Shown: positions 36,888 to 45,310 of the stretch, in pieces
Numbering within the stretch: position 1 is the first letter of the stretch
Layout of the letters: each line of letters starts with the position of its first letter
Origin: Pseudomonas sp. Choline-02u-1
Lineage (GTDB): Bacteria > Pseudomonadota > Gammaproteobacteria > Pseudomonadales > Pseudomonadaceae
NCBI RefSeq assembly: GCF_002836515.1
Contig: NZ_PJBC01000065.1
Span: 578,408 to 642,407 of the forward strand
DNA: 64,000 nucleotides
Direction: 5' to 3'
The notes under the pieces: model-generated
What the model was told of the DNA's origin: nothing
Databases searched by the model: none
Seen by the model: the letters and a program-made list of their open reading frames with translations, nothing else
Translations under genes and position numbers: made by a program

Positions 36888-37820
36888 TCAGGCGCCCGGT
36901 ACGAAATGCTTCTGCGCCGTGCCACGGGCGATCAGGCGCGAGATGTAGTCGAGCTTCTGCGCGTCCTGGTCGACGAAGCGGAAGGTCAATTGCAGCCAGT
37001 CGCTGTCGGCTTTCTGCTCGTGGGCGACGATGGCGTGCAGGTAACCATTGAGGCGCGCTATCTCGGCGTTGTCGCCCTGCTCCAGATCGAGCACGGCGCT
37101 GTCGAGAATCTGCGGCAGGGTCTCGGTGCGCTTCACCACCAGCAGCGCTTCCTTGATGCTCAAGGCCTTGATCACGCATTGCTGATTGCCGCTCGGCAGT
37201 CGCAGCTGACCCTGACCGCGACCGCCCACCGGCGCCTTGGATGCACCGGGCGCCTGAACTGGCGGGCTGTTGAGCAAACCGCGCGACGGTGCAGCGGCTG
37301 GAGCGGGGGCAGCAGCGACAGGCTTGGCCGCAGCACCGCCGACCACGGCAGGCTTGCCGCCGGTCAGTGCGCTCAGGGAATCGTTGCCGAATGCCGAATT
37401 CATTTTGGTCGGCGCGCTGTTCATCAGGGTGTCGAGCTTGCCGACCTTGTTCAGCGCCTGTTTGACCTTGGTCAGCAGTTGCTCGTTGGTGAACGGCTTG
37501 CTGACGTAGCCGGAAACGCCGGCCTGAATCGCCTGTACGACGTTTTCCTTGTCGCCACGGCTGGTAACCATGACGAACGGCATGGTCTTGAGGTTGTCCT
37601 GCTCGCGGCACCAGGTCAGCAGCTCGAGGCCCGACATTTCCGGCATCTCCCAGTCGCACAGCACCAGGTCGAACGCCTCTTTGGCCAGCATGGCCTGGGC
37701 CTTTTTGCCGTTGATGGCGTCCTCGGTGCGGATCCCCGGGAAGTAATTACGCAGGCACTTTTTCACCAGGTCACGAATGAACGAAGCATCGTCCACGACC
37801 AACACACTGATCTTGCTCAT
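36888..37820 (-). CDS. CheY-like response regulator with unknown C-terminal domain
   Basis: A 310-residue protein. The receiver (1-~125) has acidic residues near 10-11, Asp56 in LVLCDWEMPEMSG and the lysine in GYVSKPFTNEQ. An Ala/Pro-rich linker (~150-205) leads to a C-terminal domain of ~100 residues (starting LRLPSGNQQCVIKALSI) that resembles PilZ-like or inhibitor-type modules without a clear signature. It has no DNA-binding domain. Its position beside phoU matches PA5364 as I recall it. No partner kinase is adjacent. Confidence 0.88.
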   Translation of the reverse strand: MSKISVLVVDDASFIRDLVKKCLRNYFPGIRTEDAINGKKAQAMLAKEAFDLVLCDWEMPEMSGLELLTWCREQDNLKTMPFVMVTSRGDKENVVQAIQAGVSGYVSKPFTNEQLLTKVKQALNKVGKLDTLMNSAPTKMNSAFGNDSLSALTGGKPAVVGGAAAKPVAAAPAPAAAPSRGLLNSPPVQAPGASKAPVGGRGQGQLRLPSGNQQCVIKALSIKEALLVVKRTETLPQILDSAVLDLEQGDNAEIARLNGYLHAIVAHEQKADSDWLQLTFRFVDQDAQKLDYISRLIARGTAQKHFVPGA

Positions 37821-37964
37821 CCAACACCCCTATTAAAATCCCGGCAAGCATAACGCTGGCTGATGGCACATTGCCAAAACTCTTCAGTCACGCCGGGACT
37901 TTTCGTTCGCGGGTGCTGCTTTTTAATTCGCTTTTCAATTCGGTCGCCTGTGAAAAGCACAAAC

Positions 37965-37996
37965 AAAAACGCCCGGCCAGAGGGCCGGGCGCTTTT
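37965..37996. terminator. Rho-independent terminator after phoU
   Basis: GCCCGGCC (37971-37978), an AGAG loop and GGCCGGGC (37983-37990) form a perfect stem. It is flanked by AAAAA on one side and TTTT on the other, so it can end transcription from either strand. It sits 12 nt after the phoU stop. Confidence 0.92.
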
Positions 37997-38007
37997 CTCA
38001 GGCAATC

Positions 38008-38769
38008 TTACTTATCGTCAGCTTCGCCCGGAACATTAGCGGTTTCGGCACTTGTGCCTTCAACTTCTTCCTTCATGCGCTTGAGGCCCATGTGGCGCAC
38101 GTCAGTGCCGCGCACCAGGTAAATCACCAGTTCGGAGATGTTGCGCGCGTGATCGCCGATGCGCTCCAGCGAACGCAGGACCCAGATGATGCTCAGCACC
38201 CGCGAGATAGAGCGTGGGTCTTCCATCATGTAGGTCGCCAGCTCACGCAGGGCGGTTTTGTATTCGCGGTCGATGATCTTGTCGTACTGCGCCACCGACA
38301 AGGCCAGATCGGCGTCGAAACGCGCGAACGCGTCCAGTGCATCGCGAACCATATTGCGTACCTGGTCGCCAATGTGGCGAACCTCGACGTAACCGCGCGG
38401 CGCTTCACCTTCTTCGCACAACTGGATGGCACGACGGGCGATCTTGGTGGCTTCATCGCCGATACGCTCGAGGTCGATCACCGACTTGGAAATGCTGATG
38501 ATCAAACGCAGGTCGGACGCCGCCGGCTGACGACGGGCGAGAATACGCAGGCATTCTTCGTCGATGTTGCGTTCCATCTGGTTGATCTGGTCGTCGATCT
38601 CACGCACCTGCTGAGCCAGGCCGGAGTCCGCCTCGATCAGCGCGGTCACCGCGTCGTTGACCTGCTTTTCGACCAGCCCGCCCATGGCAAGGAGGTGGCT
38701 GCGCACTTCCTCGAGCTCAGCGTTGAACTGCGCGGAGATGTGGTGGGTAAGGCCTTCTTTACTAATCAT
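38008..38769 (-). CDS. phoU: PhoU, phosphate signalling regulator
   Basis: A 253-residue all-helical protein with the two tandem PhoU repeats; the metal-binding-like segments LERIGDEATKIAR (~100-112) and LERIGDHARNISELVIY (~203-219) are clear. PhoU links the Pst transporter to PhoR and represses the Pho regulon when phosphate is plentiful. AAGGACGCCAAC precedes the ATG. It is the last gene of the pst operon, 71 nt after pstB. Confidence 0.97.
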   Translation of the reverse strand: MISKEGLTHHISAQFNAELEEVRSHLLAMGGLVEKQVNDAVTALIEADSGLAQQVREIDDQINQMERNIDEECLRILARRQPAASDLRLIISISKSVIDLERIGDEATKIARRAIQLCEEGEAPRGYVEVRHIGDQVRNMVRDALDAFARFDADLALSVAQYDKIIDREYKTALRELATYMMEDPRSISRVLSIIWVLRSLERIGDHARNISELVIYLVRGTDVRHMGLKRMKEEVEGTSAETANVPGEADDK

Positions 38770-38840
38770 GTTGGCGTCCTTGGAGCGTCCGGTTAGGTGC
38801 GGTGGGCCGCAGCGTCAATTCTGTGAATAACCCGCAACTG

Positions 38841-39674
38841 TCAGCCATAACGACCGGTGATGTAGTCTTCGGTCTGCTTCTTCGCCGGATTGGTGAACAG
38901 GGTATCGGTGTCGCCGAATTCCACCAGTTTGCCCATGTACATGAACGCGGTGTAGTCGGACACCCGTGCCGCCTGTTGCATGTTGTGGGTCACGATGACG
39001 ATGGTGAACTTGGATTTCAGCTCGTAGATCAGTTCTTCGACCTTCAGCGTCGAGATCGGGTCGAGTGCCGAGCACGGTTCGTCGAGCAGCAAAACTTCTG
39101 GCTCAACGGCGATGGTACGGGCGATGACCAGACGCTGTTGCTGACCACCGGACAGGCCGAGGGCCGAATCGTGCAGGCGATCCTTGACCTCGTCCCACAG
39201 CGCTGCGCCTTTCAATGCCCACTCGACCGCTTCATCGAGAATGCGCTTCTTGTTGATGCCCTGGATGCGCAGGCCGTACACCACGTTTTCGTAGATGGTC
39301 TTCGGAAACGGGTTGGGCTTCTGGAACACCATGCCGACACGACGACGCAGCTCGGCAACGTCTTCGCCCTTGCGATAGATGTTGTTGCCGTACAGGTTGA
39401 TTGCGCCCTCGACGCGGCAACCGTCGACCAGATCGTTCATCCGGTTGAAGGTACGCAGTAACGTCGACTTACCGCAGCCCGACGGGCCGATGAACGCGGT
39501 CACGCGCTGCTTCGGGATGTTCATGCTGACGTCGAACAGTGCTTGTTTGTCGCCGTAGTACAGGCTCAGGCCCGGCACTTCGATGGCGACGGTTTCCTGT
39601 TCGAGGTTCAGGCTCTGCTTGTCGCGGCCCAGGGCAGACATGTTGATGCCGTGGCTGTGTGTTTCGTGCTGCAT
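38841..39674 (-). CDS. pstB: PstB, phosphate ABC transporter ATPase
   Basis: A 277-residue ABC ATPase with Walker A GPSGCGKST (~63-71), signature LSGGQQQR (~173-180), Walker B VLLLDEPCSALDP and the switch His in VTHNMQQA. The start MQHETHSHG follows GGGAGCCTCCC; an upstream in-frame reading crosses the REP element and is unlikely. A 160-nt gap with a REP palindrome separates it from pstA. Confidence 0.97.
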   Translation of the reverse strand: MQHETHSHGINMSALGRDKQSLNLEQETVAIEVPGLSLYYGDKQALFDVSMNIPKQRVTAFIGPSGCGKSTLLRTFNRMNDLVDGCRVEGAINLYGNNIYRKGEDVAELRRRVGMVFQKPNPFPKTIYENVVYGLRIQGINKKRILDEAVEWALKGAALWDEVKDRLHDSALGLSGGQQQRLVIARTIAVEPEVLLLDEPCSALDPISTLKVEELIYELKSKFTIVIVTHNMQQAARVSDYTAFMYMGKLVEFGDTDTLFTNPAKKQTEDYITGRYG

Positions 39675-39740
39675 GGGAGGCTCCCTGTGCTGACAAATTC
39701 GGTTCGGGTAGCCGCTTGGTGCGGCTGTACTCAATCTAGG

Positions 39741-39830
39741 GTGGAAGCGGGCTTGCTCGCGATGAGGTCGGCACATTCAACATCAATGTCGCCTGACCCG
39801 CCGCCTTCGCGAGCAAGCCCGCTCCCACAG
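39741..39830. repeat. REP-type inverted repeat, family A, inside the pst operon
   Basis: Arms GTGGAAGCGGGCTTGCTCGC and GCGAGCAAGCCCGCTCCCAC flank a ~50-nt centre. It starts 5 nt after the pstA stop and ends 66 nt before pstB, so it is transcribed within the operon and could set different mRNA levels on its two sides. Confidence 0.9.
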
Positions 39831-39835
39831 GGATA

Positions 39836-41506
39836 TCAACTGTCCAAAGCCTTGTACTTCTCGCGCAGGTGGTTGCGGATATACACCGCCGACAGGTTCA
39901 ACGTCGCGATCACCAGCACCAGCAGCAGCGCGGTGGCGTACACCAGCGGGCGGGCTGCTTCGACGTTCGGGCTCTGGAAGCCGACGTCATAGATATGAAA
40001 GCCCAGGTGCATGATTTTCTGATCCAGATGCAGGTACGGGTAGTTGCCGTCCACCGGCAGCGACGGCGCCAGTTTCACCACGCCCACCAGCATCAGCGGC
40101 GCCACTTCACCGGCGGCACGGGCCACGGCGAGGATCATGCCGGTCATCATTGCCGGGCTGGCCATCGGGATGACGATCTTCCATAGCGTCTCCGCCTTGG
40201 TCGCGCCCAGTGCCAACGAGCCTTCACGCACGGTACGCGGAATGCGCGCCAGACCTTCCTCGGTCGCCACAATCACCACCGGCACCGCCAGCAGAGCAAG
40301 GGTCAGCGAGGCCCACAGCAGACCCGGTGTACCAAAGGTCGGTGCCGGCAGCGCTTCAGGGAAGAACAAGCGGTCAACCGAACCACCGAGTACATAAACG
40401 AAGAAGCCCAGACCGAACACGCCGTAGACGATCGCCGGTACGCCGGCGAGGTTGTTCACCGCGATGCGAATGACGCGGGTCAGGGTGTTCTGCTTGGCGT
40501 ATTCACGCAGGTACACCGCCGCCAGTACGCCGAACGGGGTCACGATCATCGCCATGATCAGGGTCATCATCACGGTGCCGAAGATCGCCGGGAAGATCCC
40601 GCCCTCGGTGTTCGCTTCACGCGGGTCATCCGAGAGGAACTCCCAGATCTTGCTGAAGTAGAAGCCGACCTTGGTCAACGTGCTCATCGCGTTCGGCTGG
40701 TAGGCGTGAACCACTTTGCCCAGACCGATTTCAATCTCTTTGCCGTTGGCGTCGCGAGCGGTCAGGGCGTCGCGGTTGAACTGTGCATGCAGGTCGGACA
40801 GACGTGCTTCGATGTCCTGATAGCGCGCGTTCAGCTCGGCACGCTCCGATTCCATGTCCGCTTGTGCAGTGGCGTCGAGTTTGCCTTCCAGCTCCAGCTT
40901 GCGGCCATGCAGACGGATGCGTTCGAGGCCGGCGTTGATTGCGCCAATGTCGACTTTTTCCAGCGTCTTGAGCTGAGCGGCGAGATCGTTCACACGATCG
41001 ATGCGCGCTTGCAGCTCGGGCCATGCGGCTTCGCCTTCAGCGATGACCTTGCCGTCCTGTTTGACGTTGACCAGGTAGCCGTAGAAGTTGCCCCACTCGC
41101 GACGTTCGATGGCCATCAATTCGGGCGGCGTGGTCTGGTCGGTCAGCCATTCGCCGACGATCCAGGTGAAGTCGTTGCCGTTCAGGTCACGGTTGCCGAC
41201 CTTGATCAGCTCGCGGGTCATGAATTCCGGGCCTTCGTCAGGCACCGGCAGGCCGGCGCTCTTCAGACGCGCGCGCGGCACTTCTTCTTTCTGCACCACT
41301 TCGCCGATCACCAGGTGATTGGCCTGGCCCGGTACGTCGTAATGGGCGTGGATCAGGTCCGCCGGCCAGAAGTGACCGAGACCGCGCACGGCGATCACCG
41401 CCAACAGGCCGATGGTCATGATGACCGCGATGGACACCGCGCCACCGCTGATCCAGACGCCCGGGGCGCCGCTCTTGAACCATCCTTTCAGGGAGTTCTG
41501 TTTCAC
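39836..41506 (-). CDS. pstA: PstA, phosphate ABC transporter permease
   Basis: A 556-residue permease. One N-terminal membrane segment (~21-40) is followed by a large hydrophilic, partly coiled insert (~45-280) and then the usual five-helix permease domain with the EAA-type loop SLALGATKAETLWKIVIP (~430-447). E. coli PstA lacks the insert and is about 296 residues; the long form is normal in pseudomonads. It follows pstC by 16 nt. Confidence 0.95.
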   Translation of the reverse strand: MKQNSLKGWFKSGAPGVWISGGAVSIAVIMTIGLLAVIAVRGLGHFWPADLIHAHYDVPGQANHLVIGEVVQKEEVPRARLKSAGLPVPDEGPEFMTRELIKVGNRDLNGNDFTWIVGEWLTDQTTPPELMAIERREWGNFYGYLVNVKQDGKVIAEGEAAWPELQARIDRVNDLAAQLKTLEKVDIGAINAGLERIRLHGRKLELEGKLDATAQADMESERAELNARYQDIEARLSDLHAQFNRDALTARDANGKEIEIGLGKVVHAYQPNAMSTLTKVGFYFSKIWEFLSDDPREANTEGGIFPAIFGTVMMTLIMAMIVTPFGVLAAVYLREYAKQNTLTRVIRIAVNNLAGVPAIVYGVFGLGFFVYVLGGSVDRLFFPEALPAPTFGTPGLLWASLTLALLAVPVVIVATEEGLARIPRTVREGSLALGATKAETLWKIVIPMASPAMMTGMILAVARAAGEVAPLMLVGVVKLAPSLPVDGNYPYLHLDQKIMHLGFHIYDVGFQSPNVEAARPLVYATALLLVLVIATLNLSAVYIRNHLREKYKALDS

Positions 41507-41522
41507 AGACTTCTACCTTTGC

Positions 41523-43808
41523 TTAAAGCGACGAGTATTTCTTGCGCAGACGCTGACGAATCAGTTCTGCCAGGGTGTTCATGACGAAGGTGAACAACAG
41601 CAGCACCAGCGCCGAGAGGAACAGCACGCGGTAGTGGCTGCCGCCGACCTCCGACTCGGGCATTTCCACCGCGACGTTGGCGGCCAGGGTGCGCAGGCCT
41701 TCGAACAGGTTCATCTCCATGACCGGGGTGTTGCCGGTGGCCATCAGCACGATCATGGTTTCGCCGACCGCACGGCCCATGCCGATCATCAGCGCCGAGA
41801 AGATGCCCGGGCTGGCGGTCAGGATCACCACGCGAGTCATGGTCTGCCACGGCGTCGCACCGAGGGCCAGTGAACCCAGGGTCAGACCGCGGGGCACGCT
41901 GAACACGGCGTCTTCGGCGATCGAGTAGATATTCGGAATTACCGCAAAACCCATGGCCAGGCCGACCACCAGAGCGTTGCGCTGGTCGTAGGTAATGCCC
42001 AGGTCGTGGGAGATCCACATGCGCATGTCACCGCCAAAGAACCAGTTCTCCAGGAAGGGGCTCATGTACAGCGACAGCCAGCCCACAAACAGGATCACCG
42101 GAATCAGCAACGCACTTTCCCAGCCATCCGGGACTCTCAGGCGGATCGATTCAGGCAGGCGGCTGAAGGTGAAACCGGCCACGAGGATGCCGATCGGCAG
42201 CAACATCAGCAGGCTGAAGATGCCTGGCAGATGGCCCTCTACGTACGGCGCGAGGAACAGACCGGCGAAGAAACCGAGGATCACCGTCGGCATCGCTTCC
42301 ATCAGTTCGATTACCGGCTTGACCTTGCGACGCATGCCCGGGGCCATGAAGTATGCGGTGTAAATGGCAGCGGCAACAGCCAGGGGCGCGGCCAGCAGCA
42401 TGGCGTAGAACGCAGCTTTCAGAGTGCCGAAGGTCAGGGGCGACAGGCTCAGTTTCGGTTCGAAATCGGTATTGGCCGCGGTCGACTGCCAGACGTATTT
42501 AGGCTCGTCGTAGTTTTCGTACCAGACTTTGCTCCACAGCGCGCTCCACGATACTTCCGGGTGCGGGTTGTCGAGCAGCAGCGGTTGCAGCTTGCCGCCT
42601 GCTTCAACGATGACCCGGTTGGCGCGCGGCGACAGACCGAACAGGCCCTGGCCTTCGACGACCTGATCGACCAGCAGCGTGCGGTGCGCGGTGCTGTGGA
42701 ACACGCCGAGCTTGCCGCTGGCGTCGAGGGCGAGGAAGCCTTTGCGGCGTTCTTCGGCGGCGATTTCAACGATTGGCGTGGTGCCCATCTGGAACGTGCG
42801 AATCTGCTTCAGGCGCTGCTCGCCGTCAGTGTCGCGGGCCATGAACCACTGGGCCAGACCACCCTTGGAGTCGCCGACGATCAACGAGATGCCGCCGACC
42901 AGTTGCCCGGTGGCGGTGACTTCGGCGTCAGCGTTTTCCAGCAGTTTATAGCGACCGTTGAGGCTCTTGTCGCGAAGGCTGAACACGTCGGCCTGAGCGC
43001 GACCGTTGACCACATACAGCCACTGCTGGCGCGGGTCGACGAAGATGTTTTTCACAGGCTCGGTCATCTGCGGCAGATCGATACGCTTCTGCTCGTTGGT
43101 GACTTCGCCGGTCATCATGTTTTCTTCGCTGGTCAGCGACAGCACATTGAGTTGCGAACCGGTGGAACCGACCAGCATCAGGGTCGAATCGGTGGCGTTG
43201 AGGCTGACATGCTCCAGCGCGCCGCCGCTTTCGTTCAACGCGATCGGCGTCTCGCCGTACGGATATTCGATGGCCGGGCTGATGGTTTTCTTGCCGTCGG
43301 GGTAGCTGACTTTATAAGTGTGACGGAACACCAGCGCCTGACCGTTGGACAAGCCCACGGCCACCAGCGGATGACCTGGCTGATCTTCGCCGATCGAGGT
43401 TACGGTTGCGCCCGTCGGCAACGGCAGGTCGACGCGCTTGAGCTCAGCGCCACTGTCGACATCGAAAAACAGCGCCTGGCCCTTGTCGGACACGCGCATG
43501 GCCACCTGATTCTGCTCTTCGAGCGAGATCATCAGCGGCTTGCCGGCGTCCTGCATCCAGGCCGGGGTGATCGAGTCTTTCGCGGTCAGATCGGCACCCT
43601 GAAACAGCGGCGCGACGACGTAGGCGAGGAAGAAGAAGATCAGAGTAATGGCAGCCAGCACCGCCAGGCCGCCAACGAGGACGTACCAACGGGTGAAGCG
43701 ATCCTTGAGCGCGCGAATGCGGCGCTTGCGTTGCAGCTCAGGCGTATTGAAATCAATGCGCTTGGGAGGGGAAGTCGTAGTCATTGGGGAATTGGCCAGA
43801 TCATTCAT
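41523..43808 (-). CDS. pstC: PstC, phosphate ABC transporter permease
   Basis: A 761-residue permease. One membrane segment (~45-66) is followed by a ~390-residue beta-rich periplasmic domain with WD40-like repeats, and a C-terminal permease domain (~460-755) with the EAA loop SLALGATPWQTMTRVVI. It pairs with PstA. The size exceeds E. coli PstC (319 residues) because of the insert, as in other pseudomonads. ATG 43808 is chosen; GTG 43814 and ATG 43784 are also in frame. Confidence 0.94.
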   Translation of the reverse strand: MNDLANSPMTTTSPPKRIDFNTPELQRKRRIRALKDRFTRWYVLVGGLAVLAAITLIFFFLAYVVAPLFQGADLTAKDSITPAWMQDAGKPLMISLEEQNQVAMRVSDKGQALFFDVDSGAELKRVDLPLPTGATVTSIGEDQPGHPLVAVGLSNGQALVFRHTYKVSYPDGKKTISPAIEYPYGETPIALNESGGALEHVSLNATDSTLMLVGSTGSQLNVLSLTSEENMMTGEVTNEQKRIDLPQMTEPVKNIFVDPRQQWLYVVNGRAQADVFSLRDKSLNGRYKLLENADAEVTATGQLVGGISLIVGDSKGGLAQWFMARDTDGEQRLKQIRTFQMGTTPIVEIAAEERRKGFLALDASGKLGVFHSTAHRTLLVDQVVEGQGLFGLSPRANRVIVEAGGKLQPLLLDNPHPEVSWSALWSKVWYENYDEPKYVWQSTAANTDFEPKLSLSPLTFGTLKAAFYAMLLAAPLAVAAAIYTAYFMAPGMRRKVKPVIELMEAMPTVILGFFAGLFLAPYVEGHLPGIFSLLMLLPIGILVAGFTFSRLPESIRLRVPDGWESALLIPVILFVGWLSLYMSPFLENWFFGGDMRMWISHDLGITYDQRNALVVGLAMGFAVIPNIYSIAEDAVFSVPRGLTLGSLALGATPWQTMTRVVILTASPGIFSALMIGMGRAVGETMIVLMATGNTPVMEMNLFEGLRTLAANVAVEMPESEVGGSHYRVLFLSALVLLLFTFVMNTLAELIRQRLRKKYSSL

Positions 43809-43920
43809 GCGCACACCCTAGCGATCCTGTATGACAGAAAGATGACAATGCAGTGACGCAGCAAATCCGCCAGCCGGAAGTCCGGCAGCGGAGTCGAGAA
43901 TTCGAGGTTGCGAAACCTCT

Positions 43921-44020
43921 GCAGGAGCTGTCGAGGGAACCGAGGCTGCGATCTTTTGATCTTGCGATCAGAGGCCAGATCAAAAGATCGCAGCCTCGTT
44001 TCACTCGTCAGCTCCTACAG
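43921..44020. repeat. REP-type inverted repeat, family B
   Basis: A long imperfect palindrome with core arms CGAGGCTGCGATCTTTTGAT and ATCAAAAGATCGCAGCCTCG, plus outer arms GCAGGAGCTG and CAGCTCCTAC. It lies between pstS and pstC, in the operon, and so may contribute to the higher expression expected for pstS over the permease genes. Confidence 0.88.
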
Positions 44021-44060
44021 GGTTCCAGCAGATCCGGGGGGTTGCCCCGGATCTGAGGTG

Positions 44061-45059
44061 TTACTTTTTGGCGACAGCGCCGCCTTCCTGCAGACCGAGG
44101 TCAGCCAGTGCCTTGGCAGCAACCTTGGCTGGCAACGGGATGTAACCGTCTTTCACTACCACTTCCTGGCCCTGTTTCGACAGCACCAGCTTCACGAACT
44201 CGGCTTCCAGCGGGGCCAGAGGCTTGTTCGGGGCTTTGTTGACGTATACGTAGAGGAAACGCGACAGCGGGTACTTGCCGTTCAGGGCGTTTTCTTCGGT
44301 GTCTTCGATGAAGTCAGTGCTGCCTTTTTTGGCCAGCGCTACCGTTTTCACGCTGGCAGTCTTATAGCCGATGCCCGAGTAGCCAACGCCGTTCAGCGAG
44401 GAGCTGATCGACTGTACGACCGAGGCCGAACCTGGTTGCTCGTTGACGTTTGGCTTGAAGTCACCTTTGCACAGAGCTTCTTCTTTGAAGTAACCGTAAG
44501 TGCCCGATACCGAGTTACGACCAAACAGTTGAACCGGCTTGTTCGCCAGGTCGCCGGTCACGCCCAGGTCGCCCCAGGTTTTCACGTCGGTTTTGGCACC
44601 GCACAGGCGAGTGGACGAGAAGATCGCGTCAACTTGCTCCATGGTCAGGCCCTTGATCGGGTTGTCCTTGTGCACGAACACGGCCAGGGCATCCACGGCA
44701 ACCGGAATCGCGGTCGGCTTGTAGCCGTATTTCTGCTCGAACGCCTGCAGTTCGTTGTCCTTCATCTTGCGGCTCATCGGGCCCAGGTTGGCGGTGCCTT
44801 CGGTGAGCGCAGGTGGCGCGGTGGAGGAGCCAGCGGCCTGAATCTGGATGTTGACGTTCGGGTATTCTTTCTTGTAGTTCTCGGCCCACAGGGTCATGAG
44901 GTTGGCCAGGGTATCGGAACCGACGCTGGACAGGTTGCCCGACACACCAGTGGTCTTGGTGTAGCTCGGGATAGCAGGGTCAACAGCGGCGAACGCGTTG
45001 GCAGTCGCAACGCCAGCAGCGACAAATGTCATTGCCGCCATCAAACGCTTCAGTTTCAT
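44061..45059 (-). CDS. pstS: PstS, periplasmic phosphate-binding protein
   Basis: A 332-residue exported protein with signal peptide to about residue 24 (NAFA-AVD). Typical binding-protein segments are VGSDTLANLM, GSSTAPPAL, FGRNSVSGTYGYF and GSASVVQS. It delivers phosphate to PstCAB. AGGAGTAAGGC precedes the start, and a Pho box lies 79 nt upstream. It is the first gene of pstSCAB-phoU. Confidence 0.97.
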   Translation of the reverse strand: MKLKRLMAAMTFVAAGVATANAFAAVDPAIPSYTKTTGVSGNLSSVGSDTLANLMTLWAENYKKEYPNVNIQIQAAGSSTAPPALTEGTANLGPMSRKMKDNELQAFEQKYGYKPTAIPVAVDALAVFVHKDNPIKGLTMEQVDAIFSSTRLCGAKTDVKTWGDLGVTGDLANKPVQLFGRNSVSGTYGYFKEEALCKGDFKPNVNEQPGSASVVQSISSSLNGVGYSGIGYKTASVKTVALAKKGSTDFIEDTEENALNGKYPLSRFLYVYVNKAPNKPLAPLEAEFVKLVLSKQGQEVVVKDGYIPLPAKVAAKALADLGLQEGGAVAKK

Positions 45060-45137
45060 GCCTTACTCCTAGCAGATAGGGTGTGTTAAGTCGGGGCCAA
45101 GTATCAGCAGGCCGTATGAACACTCTATGGCTGAAAT

Positions 45138-45155
45138 ATGACAATTGGATGAAAG
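45138..45155 (-). promoter_or_regulatory. Pho box upstream of pstS
   Basis: Read on the minus strand, CTTTCATCCAATTGTCAT gives two 7-bp repeats (CTTTCAT and TTGTCAT) with 4 bp between, close to the PhoB consensus. It lies 79 nt before the pstS start and marks the PhoB-activated promoter of the pst operon. Confidence 0.82.
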
Positions 45156-45183
45156 GCCAGCATCGGGTTTTGCTGGATGAACA

Positions 45184-45295
45184 GATCGTTCCCACGCTCT
45201 GCGAGGGAACGCCGCCATGGACGCTCTGCGTCCGCATTTGAGACGTGACGCGGAGCGTCACAGGATGCATTCCCACGCGGAGCGTGGGAACGATC
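45184..45295. repeat. Composite palindromic repeat, family C
   Basis: The ends GATCGTTCCCACGCTCTGCG and CGCGGAGCGTGGGAACGATC pair across 112 nt. Nested inside are GGACGCTCTGCGTCC and GTGACGCGGAGCGTCAC, so several competing hairpins are possible. It lies between the 3' end of the MFS gene and the pstS promoter. It shares arms with the short palindrome at 36840. Confidence 0.85.
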
Positions 45296-45310
45296 AGGCG
45301 GGAGAGAAAA

